Positions 25,621 through 36,873 of a stretch of DNA of 64,000 bases are shown piece by piece; position 1 is the first letter of the stretch, and the number at the start of each line of letters is the position of its first letter. Position numbers and translations under genes: made by a program. The DNA comes from Adiantum capillus-veneris (lineage: Eukaryota > Streptophyta > Polypodiopsida > Polypodiales > Pteridaceae). The notes below the pieces were generated by a model. It was not told the origin of the DNA. It searched no databases and was given only the letters and a program-made list of their open reading frames with translations. The stretch covers positions 60,652,119-60,716,118 of the forward strand of contig CM043952.1 of NCBI GenBank assembly GCA_014529385.2, in the 5' to 3' direction.

Positions 25621-26639
25621 CTTAAGGAAAACACAAAGATGATGCTACTAAGGCCTAAAGGGTAGACCAAAAATCCCATGCTTGATTATCAATTATCAAA
25701 CAACTTTTGCAGTATAAGCACGATGACCTCAACAACTAGTCTTGCTTGGTGGGCATTGATGTTGAACATCTATAGAACATAACTGGACATACATGTATTG
25801 ACATCAAGCATCTAGCACAGTAGTAAACAAGTACAAAGTGCATTGGTAAATTTTTAAAAAAGAATTATATGATGATTGGTTACTCCTATAGCTATTTGTA
25901 AAATGGTCTAATTTCATGGATTTCTCTACAACTATTTGAGTAGTGAGACCAGCCCTCTTTGCCATACGTGTTTTGAAAGATTTTGGAGCACAATTCGTTA
26001 CTTTCTTATTTGGTTGTGATTAGGGAAGAAGAAAATTGTGTTCCATAGGGCTAACTATACAAAAAAGAGCTACTAAAGGAGGAATTGAATGGAGCAAAGG
26101 GTTGAAACTTAATCCTTCTGCTTAAACCCTACTCCTTAACCTACTTTGGTAATTTTTTGCATATTTCCATTCAACCTAGTAATATCAACCATTTAGTCTC
26201 TAACGAAGTTGCATTGTATGCTATACGGTGTACGTATAATACGTTTTAAACGGGCATATTATATGGCACATATCTTTGTTCGATCGTATCATACGGTGCC
26301 ACATCAACAAAAACACTATTTTGTATAATTTCTTAGAAATTAGATCAAAATATATTTCGATCAAAATATACATTTTGAGCGGAAATAGTCTTTTATATAC
26401 GTGAAAACCGACTGTTTTCCTCATTCTATTTGAGCTCTCTTCTTCTCTTGTGAAAAGAGTGCTTCAAGCTCATCTTTACGTGACCTTTAAAACAAAATTT
26501 TTTTTTAAAAAAAAATTACTGATAAATTTTGCAATGAATTATCCATTTAAGTAAAAAGTTAGAGCTTAGGGTAAAACATTAGTTAAATGTAGATTTAAGT
26601 GTTTTTTTAAGGTTATGGAGTTTTGAGTTTGAAATAACA

Positions 26640-26835
26640 TGCTTTGTGTGGAGTATATCTCACACTCAGAGGTAAATTAAGTAGAGTAGTTAGTGATTGC
26701 TTGCCTTGTGTAGAGGAAACTTACACTTGAAAGTGATTTAAGATAATTAAAGTTAGTAGTTACTTGCTTTGTGCTGAACTATGTTCACACCTAGATGTAA
26801 ATTAAGTTAAATAGTTAAAGTTAGTAGTTAGCAAA
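26640..26835 (+). repeat. 63-bp imperfect tandem repeat, three copies
   Basis: Units begin TGC(T/C)TTGTG at 26640, 26702 and 26765 and share TAAATTAAGT and AGTTAGTAGTTA words. Confidence 0.75.
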
Positions 26836-27363
26836 GTATCCAAAGATTACACGGGTTCCATGTGCTACCCATACTTTGAATCTGCTCTTGAAGGACTTTG
26901 AAAAAGTTCCTTCTATTAAGAAAACCACTTGGTGAAGTTTATAAGAGAGCATTCATTCTCTTACGCTCTATTTAGAACAAAGTCCCCAACCAAAAATTTA
27001 TAGATTTTTTGTGTGGCATGTTTTACGACAGTGTATTACGTTATCTCTACACTACAATAGGTTAAAGCAGCCCTTGTTAAATAGTGGCAGATAGGAGATG
27101 GGACATTTGGCTTGATAAACATCCCAAGTATTAGCCTGCTTCTTCCAAATGCTACCAGCTTGTAAACTCTCCTATTTTTTGGAGAAATATACATAAAATT
27201 GTTACTGTCACAGAGCCCTTCATTCACTGATACGATTAGTGGACAAAGAAGCCTCTATATTATTAGGAGGAGTGTACTGGTACATGCATGAAGCCTTTTG
27301 CAAGTTAAAAGATTGTACATCTTATGCATGAAAGGAGAAATCCATGATGATGTCATTTGTCAG

Positions 27364-28001
27364 AAGAGGATGGGAGCAGTTGCATACTCCTTTACATGGA
27401 GTAGGATTTGTCTTAGATCCCAAGTTCTAGATGCATGATCAATCTTCAAACAATGAAATGATCAATGATTTCAAGAAAGTGTGTGCCCAACAATTAGGCA
27501 ATGTGGATGGACAATTGGCATACACACAAAAGACCACCTATACTAACAGAGAAGGAATGTCTAGGGATCCTTGGCATATAGATGCTATCAAGACGATGAG
27601 CACATTAGTTTGGTGGAAGGAGTATGGTGGAGAAAAAGTGGAACTTCAACATGTGGTTGTGAGAGTATTGTCTGTTGCCGCCTCAAGTGGTAGATGTGAA
27701 AGAAATTGGTCTTCATTTTCTTTTGTGCATACTAAAACACAAAATTGATCAAGTCCAAAATGAGTTGTGGACCTAGTGTATGTATTTCGTAACATGCGAT
27801 TTATGCATAAGACAAGCAAAGTTAGCCACACATGCTATTGAAGAGATTTTTGGATGCTTTCAAGCACACGAAGCAATTGCAAATGAGCTTAACTCTGGTG
27901 ATGAAATGGAATGGAATCCAGAAGATAGTGATCGGGAATGTTCAAATGCCAACAAAATTGATGACATGGTGCCTGTCATTGTGGGGATGGATGAGCTATA
28001 A
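27364..28001 (+). pseudogene. hAT-superfamily transposase, C-terminal relict
   Basis: The plus strand encodes LHTPLHGVGFVLDPKF, then an in-frame TAG just before 27431. Next come WWKEYGGEKVELQHVVVRVL and SSGRCERNWSSFSFVHTKTQ, the hallmark hAT dimerisation domain. An acidic tail ends at 28001. The frame changes once near 27750-27780. The zinc-finger BED and most of the catalytic domain are absent. hAT transposases cut and paste elements with 8-bp target duplications; I see no terminal repeats here. Confidence 0.9.
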
Positions 28002-28064
28002 AGTTTATACGATATTCACAATTAATTTTGTAATGAAAAAGGTGTGTGGAGTTTAGCTTCACAA

Positions 28065-28270
<206 letters not shown>

Positions 28271-28448
28271 GAGGAAGAGACAATAATACTTACACAATTT
28301 CAACAACATTCGACATGCTCATTTGCTCCAACAAATAGAGATTTACATATCAAAAGAGGTTTTAGATACAAAACTTGAGATTTAAGATACAAAAAGGGCT
28401 CATTATTGGTTGGGAGATTTGCTTGCTCCCCCAGAAGTTTGAATACAT

Positions 28449-29573
28449 CATTAGGAGTTTTTTGGAAGAAGTGATTGCACATATGTATATACACATGCAT
28501 GGCGCATCAAATAAAGAATTGCCCATTTTTTGGAGCCAGGTGGTTACGTGGGGCCCACCTGTGTACAAATTGGACCGCGTGTACATAGTACATCAATTTT
28601 CATCGTCACCAGTATCAATGTGTTTTTTCTATAATAATGAGGAGTTGATAGAGCGTAACTTTTTTTGAGGAAGTTATCAGTGGTCCGATGCTATGAGGAA
28701 AGCAGGTGCGTCAGATGGCATCCAGTGGCGTCAAGAGGTCAAATGGGTCAAGACTTGCACGTAGGTAAGTGAGGACACTATGGGAATGTTTTCTTGTGAT
28801 GATTATGTAGAAAGGTTATCATGAGAACTGTATTTGGGGGCCACTTCATGTGATTGTGGGATGCATTATTGGAAAAAGTTAAGTGCCAAGTGTGCTGATG
28901 GATGTTGAAGGATAACAATAACGCACTATGTGGCCATTTTTTGGCCTGTTCTGGGTCTGTTTGAGGTCAATCAAAAGGCCAAAGGTGCCCAACTGATAAA
29001 ATGAAGTGTGGACACTAAACAACTTGAGAAAAAAACCAGCAAGGTGTGGAGAGAAGAGGAGGGAATAGCCGCAACTCAATTTTTGCTATTTTTGGAGCCC
29101 GTTTTGGCTATAAACTACTCATTTGAGGTCAAATTTGAGCACTTTGATGTTGTAGACTAGGGTTTTTGGCCGTTCTGAACGCAATGACACTGTCAATTTT
29201 GCCAAATTTTTCACTAGTTTTCTACTATTTTTCCTGTGAGCGAAGCCTCTGCTCTAATGTGTGATTGTATCTGGCATATTTTATCCATATTGTGTGATCT
29301 ATTTGCCCCATTGGTGTTGGCCCAAGCTCAATTGTATCTAAACATAAGAAGTATTCCTCTTTTGAGCTGATTTTTTTGGGTGTGTGTGTGTGTCTCTCTC
29401 TCTGTGTTGAGTGGGAAAACGGATAGTCTCTCTCCTCTCACTCCATCGGTGTGTTCCCAGTCTCAGCCAGGTGGGTTGTGTAAGCTGAGTGGTGCCCCAT
29501 AGTGTGTGTGTATTATCCCAAGAGTGTGTCGGGTGATTATAGAGGCGTCGTGTGTGTTTCCATCCCACTCACA
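28449..29573 (+). repeat. 5' LTR of gypsy B
   Basis: It aligns to 34820-35960 from TTAGGAGTTTTTTGGAAGAAG to CATCCCACTCACA. Its first two bases are CA where the 3' copy has TG. It carries a GT/CT-rich stretch near 29379-29404. Confidence 0.88.
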
Positions 29574-29579
29574 TTCTTT

Positions 29580-29599
29580 TGGTGCCCCCACAGAGGATC
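29580..29599 (+). promoter_or_regulatory. primer-binding site of gypsy B
   Basis: TGGTGCCCCCACAGAGGATC lies six bases after the 5' LTR. It matches the site of element C over most of its length. Confidence 0.8.
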
Positions 29600-30618
29600 T
29601 TCTTGGAGTACCTTCATCTTCGGGATTTGGGATTCGGGATTACAGGTTGCAAGTTACAGGTTACAAATTACAAGTATAGGTACAATTGATTCACATATGT
29701 ACAGGTAGCTGGAGTAGAGTGATATAATGGGAAGTGGAACTCACTTGCAGTTGCCGTGGGTATGCATCATTTGGTGCCTGTTTGAGCCCATTGCCTGGTA
29801 TTGTACGTTACTTGTGGATAATGCCATTGTACGCCTTTGTGGAACTATACTTGGGTTTTATTTGGCAGTCCCAACCATTTTGGAGATTTGTTCTAGAAGA
29901 TAGTCATTTTTGAGACTTGACTATATGATATTTTCATAAACCTTTGTGAGAGGGTCGTGGTGAGGTTTAATTGAGCTAGGGGATTCTCAAATGTGAGATC
30001 CTTTCGGTGATACAAGTGGCTGGAGCACCCTTTTTGTGACCTCGTATAGGCTATGTACTAGTGATTCCTACTTGATGCTCGAGTTCCATTGTTGGCAGGT
30101 TATGCATACATATACAATCTATATTTTGGGTTCTTACTGCTCTACTTCTAGGGAAACTCCGCCAAAAATTTTCCAAGTTGTGATGGCTGGTTTTTTGGTT
30201 TTTTGAGCCATTTATGCTATTATGCTACTGAAATTTTGGAAAAATTAGAGGGTAATTAGTCAAGTGTGATTTCTTGGGACGACATGGTTGGACTTTAATG
30301 GATAATCACGATGGACCTCAATTCACTCCTTTTCATTTAACACAAAGATTCTAGATAAATGTTCATGTGTCCAAGAAGATTTTTTTTCAGCAACACATAG
30401 TCTTTATGTTTGGGCCAAGAAGATCAAGAGAGATACTTGAATCCCCTTTGCCTGTTGTAATTCCGATGATTAACTATGAAAACTCATTTAATGTGCATGT
30501 GTTTGTCCTTACCTAAAGAGGAGATCCATTGAAGTTTCTGGGGATTGAGTTAGTAAAAAGTTTGGGTTCTTGCACCTGTGCTAGAAGGGGTTCTCAAAGC
30601 ATTAAAACTTGGGTAACC
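29600..30618 (+). other. 5' leader of gypsy B
   Basis: About 1 kb between the primer site and gag without a recognisable gene. It opens with short tandem-like words (GGATTTGGGATTCGGGATTACAGG, TTACAGGTTACAAATTACAAG). Confidence 0.6.
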
Positions 30619-31511
30619 ATGGCTTTGTCTTATCCGGAATTTCATGGAAGAAGTGATGAAGATGTGGAAGAATTTTTGGAAAAGATGGAGGTTGCCTACA
30701 TTAGCAATCAGATTCATGATCTGCACAGATGTTACGTCTTCTCTAGATTTGTTTGAAGAGTGATGCACGAGTTTGGTCCAAAGCATTTGAAGAGGAGTTG
30801 TGTGTGGTTGATCCACCTGTGAGATTAAGTTGGAACAATCTAAGGCATGGATTGGAAGTGGAGTTTGTGAAGAGAGAAGATCCTGACAAAGTGTGGCAAG
30901 AAGTACAGGGTTTGGTGCAAAGGGAAGGTGAGCCAATAGATGTGTACATATGTAAGTTTTCAATGGCATCGAAATGGATGTCCAAGGCCTTAGCACCCCC
31001 ACCTAACATGATGAATAAGGAGAGGTTCTTGGCTGGTCTTTGGGAGAATATACATTGGAGAGTGGAGCTAAAGAATCCTAGGACATACGAAGATGCACTA
31101 GATGTAGCGAGGAACAAAGAGTGAAAGTTGAGAAGAACGAGTCAGCTCTAGGAGTAGATTCTTTGCCCAGGAGCTTTGAGTTTCAGCCTATGGATTCTTT
31201 GCAAGGTCGCATGCCAGGGGTTCATCATGAACCAGTGGTTTCTATTACTCCTCAGGTTATGCCAATAGTGGTCACTATAGCAGTGCAAGATGATGGGCTA
31301 AGGCAAGACATCAGGAAATTGGTAGATTTAAGGAAGAATCTCAGCCTAAACATGCTAGGTAATGTGGGAAATAATCGAGGTCGGGGGAGGTTTGCAAATC
31401 AGTCAGGAGGTGAAACCCAAGACTGGTGTTGGACAAAGCAATGGTAGGTTCTAGAGGCAGACGCCCACGTGTTATAATTGTGGAGAGTTGGGCCACATCG
31501 GCCCGCAATGT
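30619..31511 (+). pseudogene. gag of gypsy B
   Basis: It starts at ATG 30619 with MALSYPEFHGRSDEDVEEFL. A frame change near 30740 leads to SDARVWSKAFEEEL, RLSWNNLRHGLEVEF and a LAGLWENIHWRVEL segment, the usual retrotransposon gag fold. After further breaks a CCHC zinc knuckle, CYNCGELGHIGPQC, lies at 31470-31511. It would form the particle that packages element RNA. Stops (for example TGA at about 31122) and frame changes make it defective. Confidence 0.85.
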
Positions 31512-32008
31512 GATAAGCCACCAAGGATGGGGGGAGACATGTTTCCATTGCCAAGGTAGGTGCTAACTAGGTCAAATGATTATGGCATTGAAATTAAGGG
31601 AAAAGAAGGAACCAGTGGATTAACCCAAGAGGAAAAGGGAAAGACAAAAGTGATAAGTGTGGTCACCTTGGAGAAGGAAGCAAAGCTATAGGATACATTA
31701 GTGATGCCTATTGGGAAGAGGACCATACAGGATAAGGAAGGAAGAAATGCCCCAGGTCCTAGTAAGAAGAAGGGAAAGAGCCATGAAGACGAGGATGTCA
31801 ATGCCAAGAGGAAAAGAAGGGCTTGTTGCAAGTTTCATGTTTCACATTTTCCACTAGGGGATGGGCAATTAAGCTATGAATTGAAGGAGGATCTGACAAG
31901 CAGAAAAGCAGATGTTACTTTTGGACAGCTTATAGAGATGGTGCCTAAGCTAAAGTGACAGTGGAAGAGGATGGTTAACCCAATGGAAAAAGAACTAGAG
32001 AGAGGTTC

Positions 32009-32488
32009 ATGAAGGTGTTGGTGATGAATGAGCTACCAGAAATTTTCCCAATAGTAGATGTGTGGCACAAAAGAAAAAATTTGGGACAAGGTTATGTTGA
32101 TGGCGGAGCCCAAATATGTTTCATAACACACTCATGCGTTGAGAAGATGTGTCTTACAATGACTGGAGTGTCAGGCTTTTGGATTAGATTGGCAAACCAT
32201 CAGAAAGTAAAATGTTTGGGTGTTGTAAAGAGCTTAGAAGTGGAGGAGTATGATGCAAAGATGGTGGTTGATTTCCGTGTGATGCCACCGGGGCTAGGAG
32301 CATATCCTATTATAGTGGGCAGACCATGGTTATGTGCAGTGGGAGCTGTTCAAGATTGGAGACGTGGTACAATTAGCCTCTATAGAAAGACAGGTGCCAA
32401 GAAGCTAATAACATGGACACAAGGAAACTATTGGAGGAACTTTATGAAGATGAGGATGAGTCTAGTGATAAAGACTATTCCACAGTGA
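32009..32488 (+). pseudogene. aspartic protease region of gypsy B
   Basis: GYVDGGAQICFITHSC contains the active-site Asp in a D-G-G-A context, as in element C and other plant non-chromovirus gypsy elements, instead of the commoner D-S/T-G-A. KCLGVVKSLEV and AYPIIVGRPWL follow, the conserved C-terminal flap and I-[IL]-G-R-P-W block. The frame then passes into an acidic linker in another frame (about 32413-32679). Confidence 0.82.
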
Positions 32489-32679
32489 CTGACAAGGACA
32501 GTGATACTACTACCAGCAATGATGAGGATGTTGATGTTGCATTTCTTCTTATGGAAAAAGAAATCCATGAGTCTGGTTTAATTGCATTTGCAAATGAGAT
32601 TGAAGATGAAAGTGAAGGGCCTTATGAAGTGATTGAAGGGCTGATGCAAACCAAGGTTGAATTGTCAAAGAAGCAATAA

Positions 32680-34390
32680 TTGATGACACAAATGATTAGT
32701 GGAGACCTCTCAGCTATGGAGAAGGTGATATATTTTCACATGCTGGCTAGTTTTCTTGATTTGTTCATTACTTCATATGAAGAGATTAGAGGGTTCAAAG
32801 GAGAAGAGATGCATATAGAGCTGAAAGGAGGTGCTAAGCCAGTGCAAAAAAGACTAAGAAGATGGGTCAAGCAAATGGAAGCCTTGCAAGAAGAGGTGGA
32901 CAAGTTATTGAAGGCAGGATCCATAGTCCCAGTGGAAACCACAGAATGAGTGAGTTAGTAGTAGTCAGGTCAAAGAAGGATGGAAGGTGGAGGATTTGTG
33001 TAGATTTCAAACCCTTAAATGCAGCCACTAAGAAGAACCCATATCCTCTTCCATTCATCGATCAGACCTTGGATTCAGTGGTAGTTTATGAGCATTAGGA
33101 AGAGAATGGGGTCTAGGATGGCCTCTTTATTTGGCGGTTTAAGGAAGTCAAACCTCTAGTATTAAGAATGTAATCAAAGGACAACTTTTGAATTCAAACA
33201 AGCAAAACGTCTAGTTTATTTGAATTCAAAGTTTCCCCCCAAAATGGAATTTAAAATTGAGCGAGTAAAACCATATCATGTAGCATATCTATGGAAAGAG
33301 GTCGATGCATAGATTGCAAATCTATAATCTCCGCTCAAATTGGAGATCATATGTTGGAGTTATGAAAGTCCAAACATCATAAAATTGTCCACCTCCTTTT
33401 TGGGGGGAAAAGTGCATCCTTTGACCACTCTTACACATCTCTTACACACCCACCATTATTGCACACATGGCGTACACCTATTTGTCAAAAATGTTAATCA
33501 CCTCCATAAGCTTGGCAAATAAAGAGGCCCTCCTACACCCCATCCTCTTCCTAATGGAGGTACAATGTGTGTGATGTTTTTTTAGGCTATTTTCAATTGA
33601 AGATTTCTCTTAAAGACCGAACAAAGACAACTTTCATTACACCATGGGGTTGTTATTGCTACACGGTATTGCCATTTAGGTTGTCAAATGGACCATCTTT
33701 CTATCAAGAGATAGCAAATTGGGTATTGGCACCATTCATTCGTAGTGTTAAAGCTTTTATGGACGACTTTTGTGTCTACAATAGTAGGGCTGCACACCAT
33801 GAGAAGCTGCAGATGGTATTGGCTCAATATGATGGATGTGGAGGATAATTAAATCCAAAGAAATGCCATCTACTAACACAATCAAGGGTGAAGTTATTGG
33901 GCCACATGGTGTCAGAAAATGGCATCGAGGCTGATCCAGACAATGTTAAGTCTATTATTATTCCTCTTCCATCACCTAAGAGTACAAAGCAATTGGCAAC
34001 CTGTATACACAAAGTGAAGTACTGGGCCGGTTTATTCCAATGTCCTCACAGATCCTTTATCCATTACGATAAGTGGACAATCATGATCCATTGCAATGGG
34101 ATGACAAGTGTGAAGACGTGTTTCAAAAGGTGAAAGAGGTGTTAGGGGGTTGTCAGCCATGTAGCTCTTGATTGGGAGCAAGTGTTTTATGTAAATCCAT
34201 TAGTATGGGATGATGCTATTGGAGCCATGCTATTGCAAAAGGGGAAGGGCAACCATTATATGAGGCCAATGTATTGTGCAAGCCTAGTGAAGTTGGTAGC
34301 AGAGAGAGAAAATTCTCGGAAGTAGAGCTAGTGATCGCTAGTGCAATATTTGCTTGTCGACGATTTTTTCATTACTTGCTACCACGACCT
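32680..34390 (+). pseudogene. reverse transcriptase and RNase H of gypsy B, split by a MITE
   Basis: Before the [21 protein letters not shown] and [19 protein letters not shown]. After it: CDVFLGYFQLKIS, TTFITPWGCYCY, the catalytic FMDD at 33756-33767, KLLGHMVSENGIEADP and PLPSPKSTKQL. A following part, WDDAIGAMLLQKGKGNHYMRP, matches the RNase H start in element C. Several stops and frame shifts are present. Confidence 0.87.
33093..33556 (+). mobile_element. MITE with about 40-bp terminal inverted repeats, copy 1
   Basis: The left end CATTAGGAAGAGAATGGGGT and its continuation to CCTCTTTATTTG is mirrored at the right end as CAAATAAAGAGG...CTTCCTAATG. Length is 464 bp with no transposase. It interrupts the reverse transcriptase of gypsy B between [14 protein letters not shown] and CDVFLGYF. 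GAG flanks both sides (33090-33092 and 33557-33559), a possible 3-bp target duplication. A second copy lies at 38273-38738. Confidence 0.88.
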
Positions 34391-34472
34391 TTTGTTTTCT
34401 TAACACGTTACGCCTTTTTTCCATAGTTAATTAATGGCACTAACATGTCAAATGTGGTCAAGAAATGGGTAA

Positions 34473-34740
34473 TTGAGCTACAAAGAGTTTGAGTTCTCTT
34501 TGTTAGTGGAAGGCAGTACAAGAGCTACCCTAGCTGATTTGTTGACTTACAAGGAGAATCCCCTCCTTGTTAAGGAAGAGGTGGTGAGTGGTACATATCA
34601 ACTGGCTAACCTGGATGGGATTCTACAAAAGTCAAGGGTAAATGGATTGCATCTTAAATTATATCATGCTAGAATAACGATGGTGGAGCAAGATGACTTA
34701 TCTGCAAAACAAGTAATGTATCTTAGGGATGAGGAGACAT
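34473..34740 (+). pseudogene. RNase H end fused to integrase tail (gypsy B deletion junction)
   Basis: EFEFSLLVEGSTRATLADLLTY matches the end of the first RNase H in element C. A few codons later SGTYQLANLDGILQKSRVNG matches the last part of the integrase frame of C (YSNGSYQLMEADGKLHKTRVNG). The second RNase H and the integrase core, about 1.6 kb in C, are missing between them. Confidence 0.8.
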
Positions 34741-34819
34741 GTGACACGGCGAGTCTCATATCTATTTTTTGTTGTTGCTGATCATGAATGATCTAGCACG
34801 CTAGGGGATGGGCAAATTA

Positions 34820-35960
34820 TGTTAGGAGTTTTTTGGAAGAAGTGATTGTGCATATGTACATACAGATGCATGGTGCATCAAATAAAGAGTTGCTCATTTT
34901 TCAAATCCAGGTGGTTACGTGGGGCCCACATGTGTACAGGTAGGTCAACGCATACATAGTACATCGATTTTCATCATCACTAGTATCAGTGTGTTTTTTC
35001 TACAATAATGAGGACTTGGTACATCGTAATTTTTTTTGAGGAAGCTATCACCGGGCCGACGCCATGAAGAAAGTAGGTGCGTCAGAAGGCATCCAATGGC
35101 GTCAAGAGGTCAAATGGGTCAAGACTTGCACGTGGGTAACTGAGGACACAACAAGAATGTTTTCTTGTGATGATTATGCAGAAATTCATCATGAGAACTG
35201 TATTTGGGGGCCACTTCACATGATTGTGGGATGCACTATTGGAAAAAGTTAAGTGCCAGGTGTGCGGATGGATGTAGAAGGATAACAAAAACGCACTGCG
35301 TGCCATTTTTTGGCATGTTTGGGGTCCGTTTGAGGTCAATCAAAAGGCCAAAGGTGGCAAAGTGATAAAGTGAATTGTGGACACTGAAAAACCTGAGAAA
35401 AAACTCAGCAAGGTGTGGAGATAAGAGGAGGAACAGTTGCAACTCAATTTTTGTTGTTTTTGGAGCTTGCTTTGGCCATAAACTGCTCATTCGAGGTCGG
35501 ATTTGAGCACTTTGATATTGTAGACCTGGGTTTTTTGTCTATTCCAGACGCAATGATGCTGTCCATTTTGCCAAATTTCTCATTGTTTTTTTGTTGTTTT
35601 GGCTGTGTAAGTTTCTCTTGTGAGCGAAGCCTCTGCTCCAATTTGTGATTGTATCTGGCATATTTTATCCATATTGTGTGAGCTATATTTCCCATTGGTA
35701 TTGGGCCAAGCTCAATTGTTTCTAAACATCATAAATCTTCCTCTTTTGAGCTGAGTTTTTGGGTGTGTGTGTGTGTGTCTCTGTGTTGAGTGGGCAAATG
35801 GAAAGTCTCTTTCCACTCACTCCATCGGCATGTTCCCTATCTCAACCAGGTGGGTTGTGTAAGCCGAGTGGTGCCCCATAGTGTGTGTGTGTGTGTATTA
35901 TCCCAAGACTGTGTGTTGGGTGATTATAGAGGTGTTGTGTGTGTTTTCATCCCACTCACA
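34820..35960 (+). repeat. 3' LTR of gypsy B
   Basis: It starts TGTTAGGAGTTTTTTGG after a GGGGATGGG purine tract (34804-34812) and ends CCACTCACA. It carries longer (GT)n runs than the 5' LTR, near 35764 and 35881. Confidence 0.88.
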
Positions 35961-36660
35961 ATGTGAAATTCTAAACTACCAAATGAATCACTTGGACCAG
36001 CATTTCTTATCTCTTCTTCGATTACATGCCCATATCTTGCCTCATACCAGGCAAAATTTCTTTCTAGCTCTACTATACTTGCCAAATCCACGCATTGGGT
36101 TGCGAGCTGCTCATTGATCATTGTTTCCTTGGGTAAATATGTGTGACCCCTTTTGCGAGGAGGGTCTTGTTGATTGACCCCCTGGGCATGAATCTTCTCG
36201 ATTGGGTGCCCTTTATCAATGCCTCCTATAGTATCATTCCAATCTACTTTGAGCCACAATACATAAAAACAATAGAATTGTTGCACAAAGTACATTGCTA
36301 CTTGACTATTATTTGGTGGTGATCTGCATACTTGGATAAATCTTGAAATCATATTTCTCGCGAGTACAGTGTGTTGCAAATCCAAAACTTTAGCATTTCC
36401 ACTAACTCAAAACAATGTATTGTGTACAAAATGATTTGGGCAGAGCTACCTATAATTTAGTGGCTCCCCTTCAAGTTCTAATTTTTCCTCTTGGGATGCA
36501 ACCAAAGCCCTAAGATCCCCTTTTGCCATCCAAATTTATTCATCTTTGTAAATTTGTTGTGCCACTGCGTGATTAAGCAAAGGATCATCGGGCTCCTGTG
36601 CATCTGGCAGGGGGTAGTATATTCCATATCTAAATTGCAAAACAATAAACTTGAATGAGA
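35961..36660 (-). pseudogene. unrecognised minus-strand coding remnant next to gypsy B
   Basis: From about 36660 the minus strand reads RYGIYYPLPDAQEPDDPLLN, passes a TAA, continues DLRALVASQEEKLELEGEPL, then after a frame change gives a 140-codon open stretch (LARNMISRFIQVCR, MYFVQQFYCFYVLWLKVDW, LERNFAWYEARYGHVIEEE). It ends exactly at the LTR edge at 35960. The exon-like pieces lie downstream of kinase relict 2 on the same strand and may be part of the same gene, cut off by the retroelement. I do not recognise a domain. Confidence 0.4.
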
Positions 36661-36873
36661 GAAGTTTATATGTGCTTAATAAAGAGAGATAGTTTAAAGG
36701 ATTTTATAGATCCAACTTGAAATAATTTAAAACCCCAACTTGAAGGACTTTAAAGACTTAAGTGAAAATAAGTTCAAAGATCTAGTTTAAAATAACACCA
36801 CACATTGCACACCATCAATGGCAAAAAATATTTTTACTTGTTTAATCATCAACATGCCTCAAGCCAGACTCGA

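Larger units (their letters stand above)
24496..27260. other. AT-rich intergenic sequence with local tandem repeats
   Basis: Nothing here resembles a gene. Two local tandem repeats are listed separately. A/T runs occur near 26500. Confidence 0.4.
28449..35960 (+). mobile_element. Ty3/gypsy LTR retrotransposon B, internally deleted
   Basis: It is bounded by two similar LTRs (28449-29573 and 34820-35960). The interior holds a primer-binding site, gag, protease, a reverse transcriptase split by a MITE, and only the last part of integrase. The protease (YVDGGAQI) and primer site resemble those of element C, so the two are likely one lineage. No clear target duplication flanks it: the left side is TACAT and the right side ATGTG. 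Confidence 0.9.
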
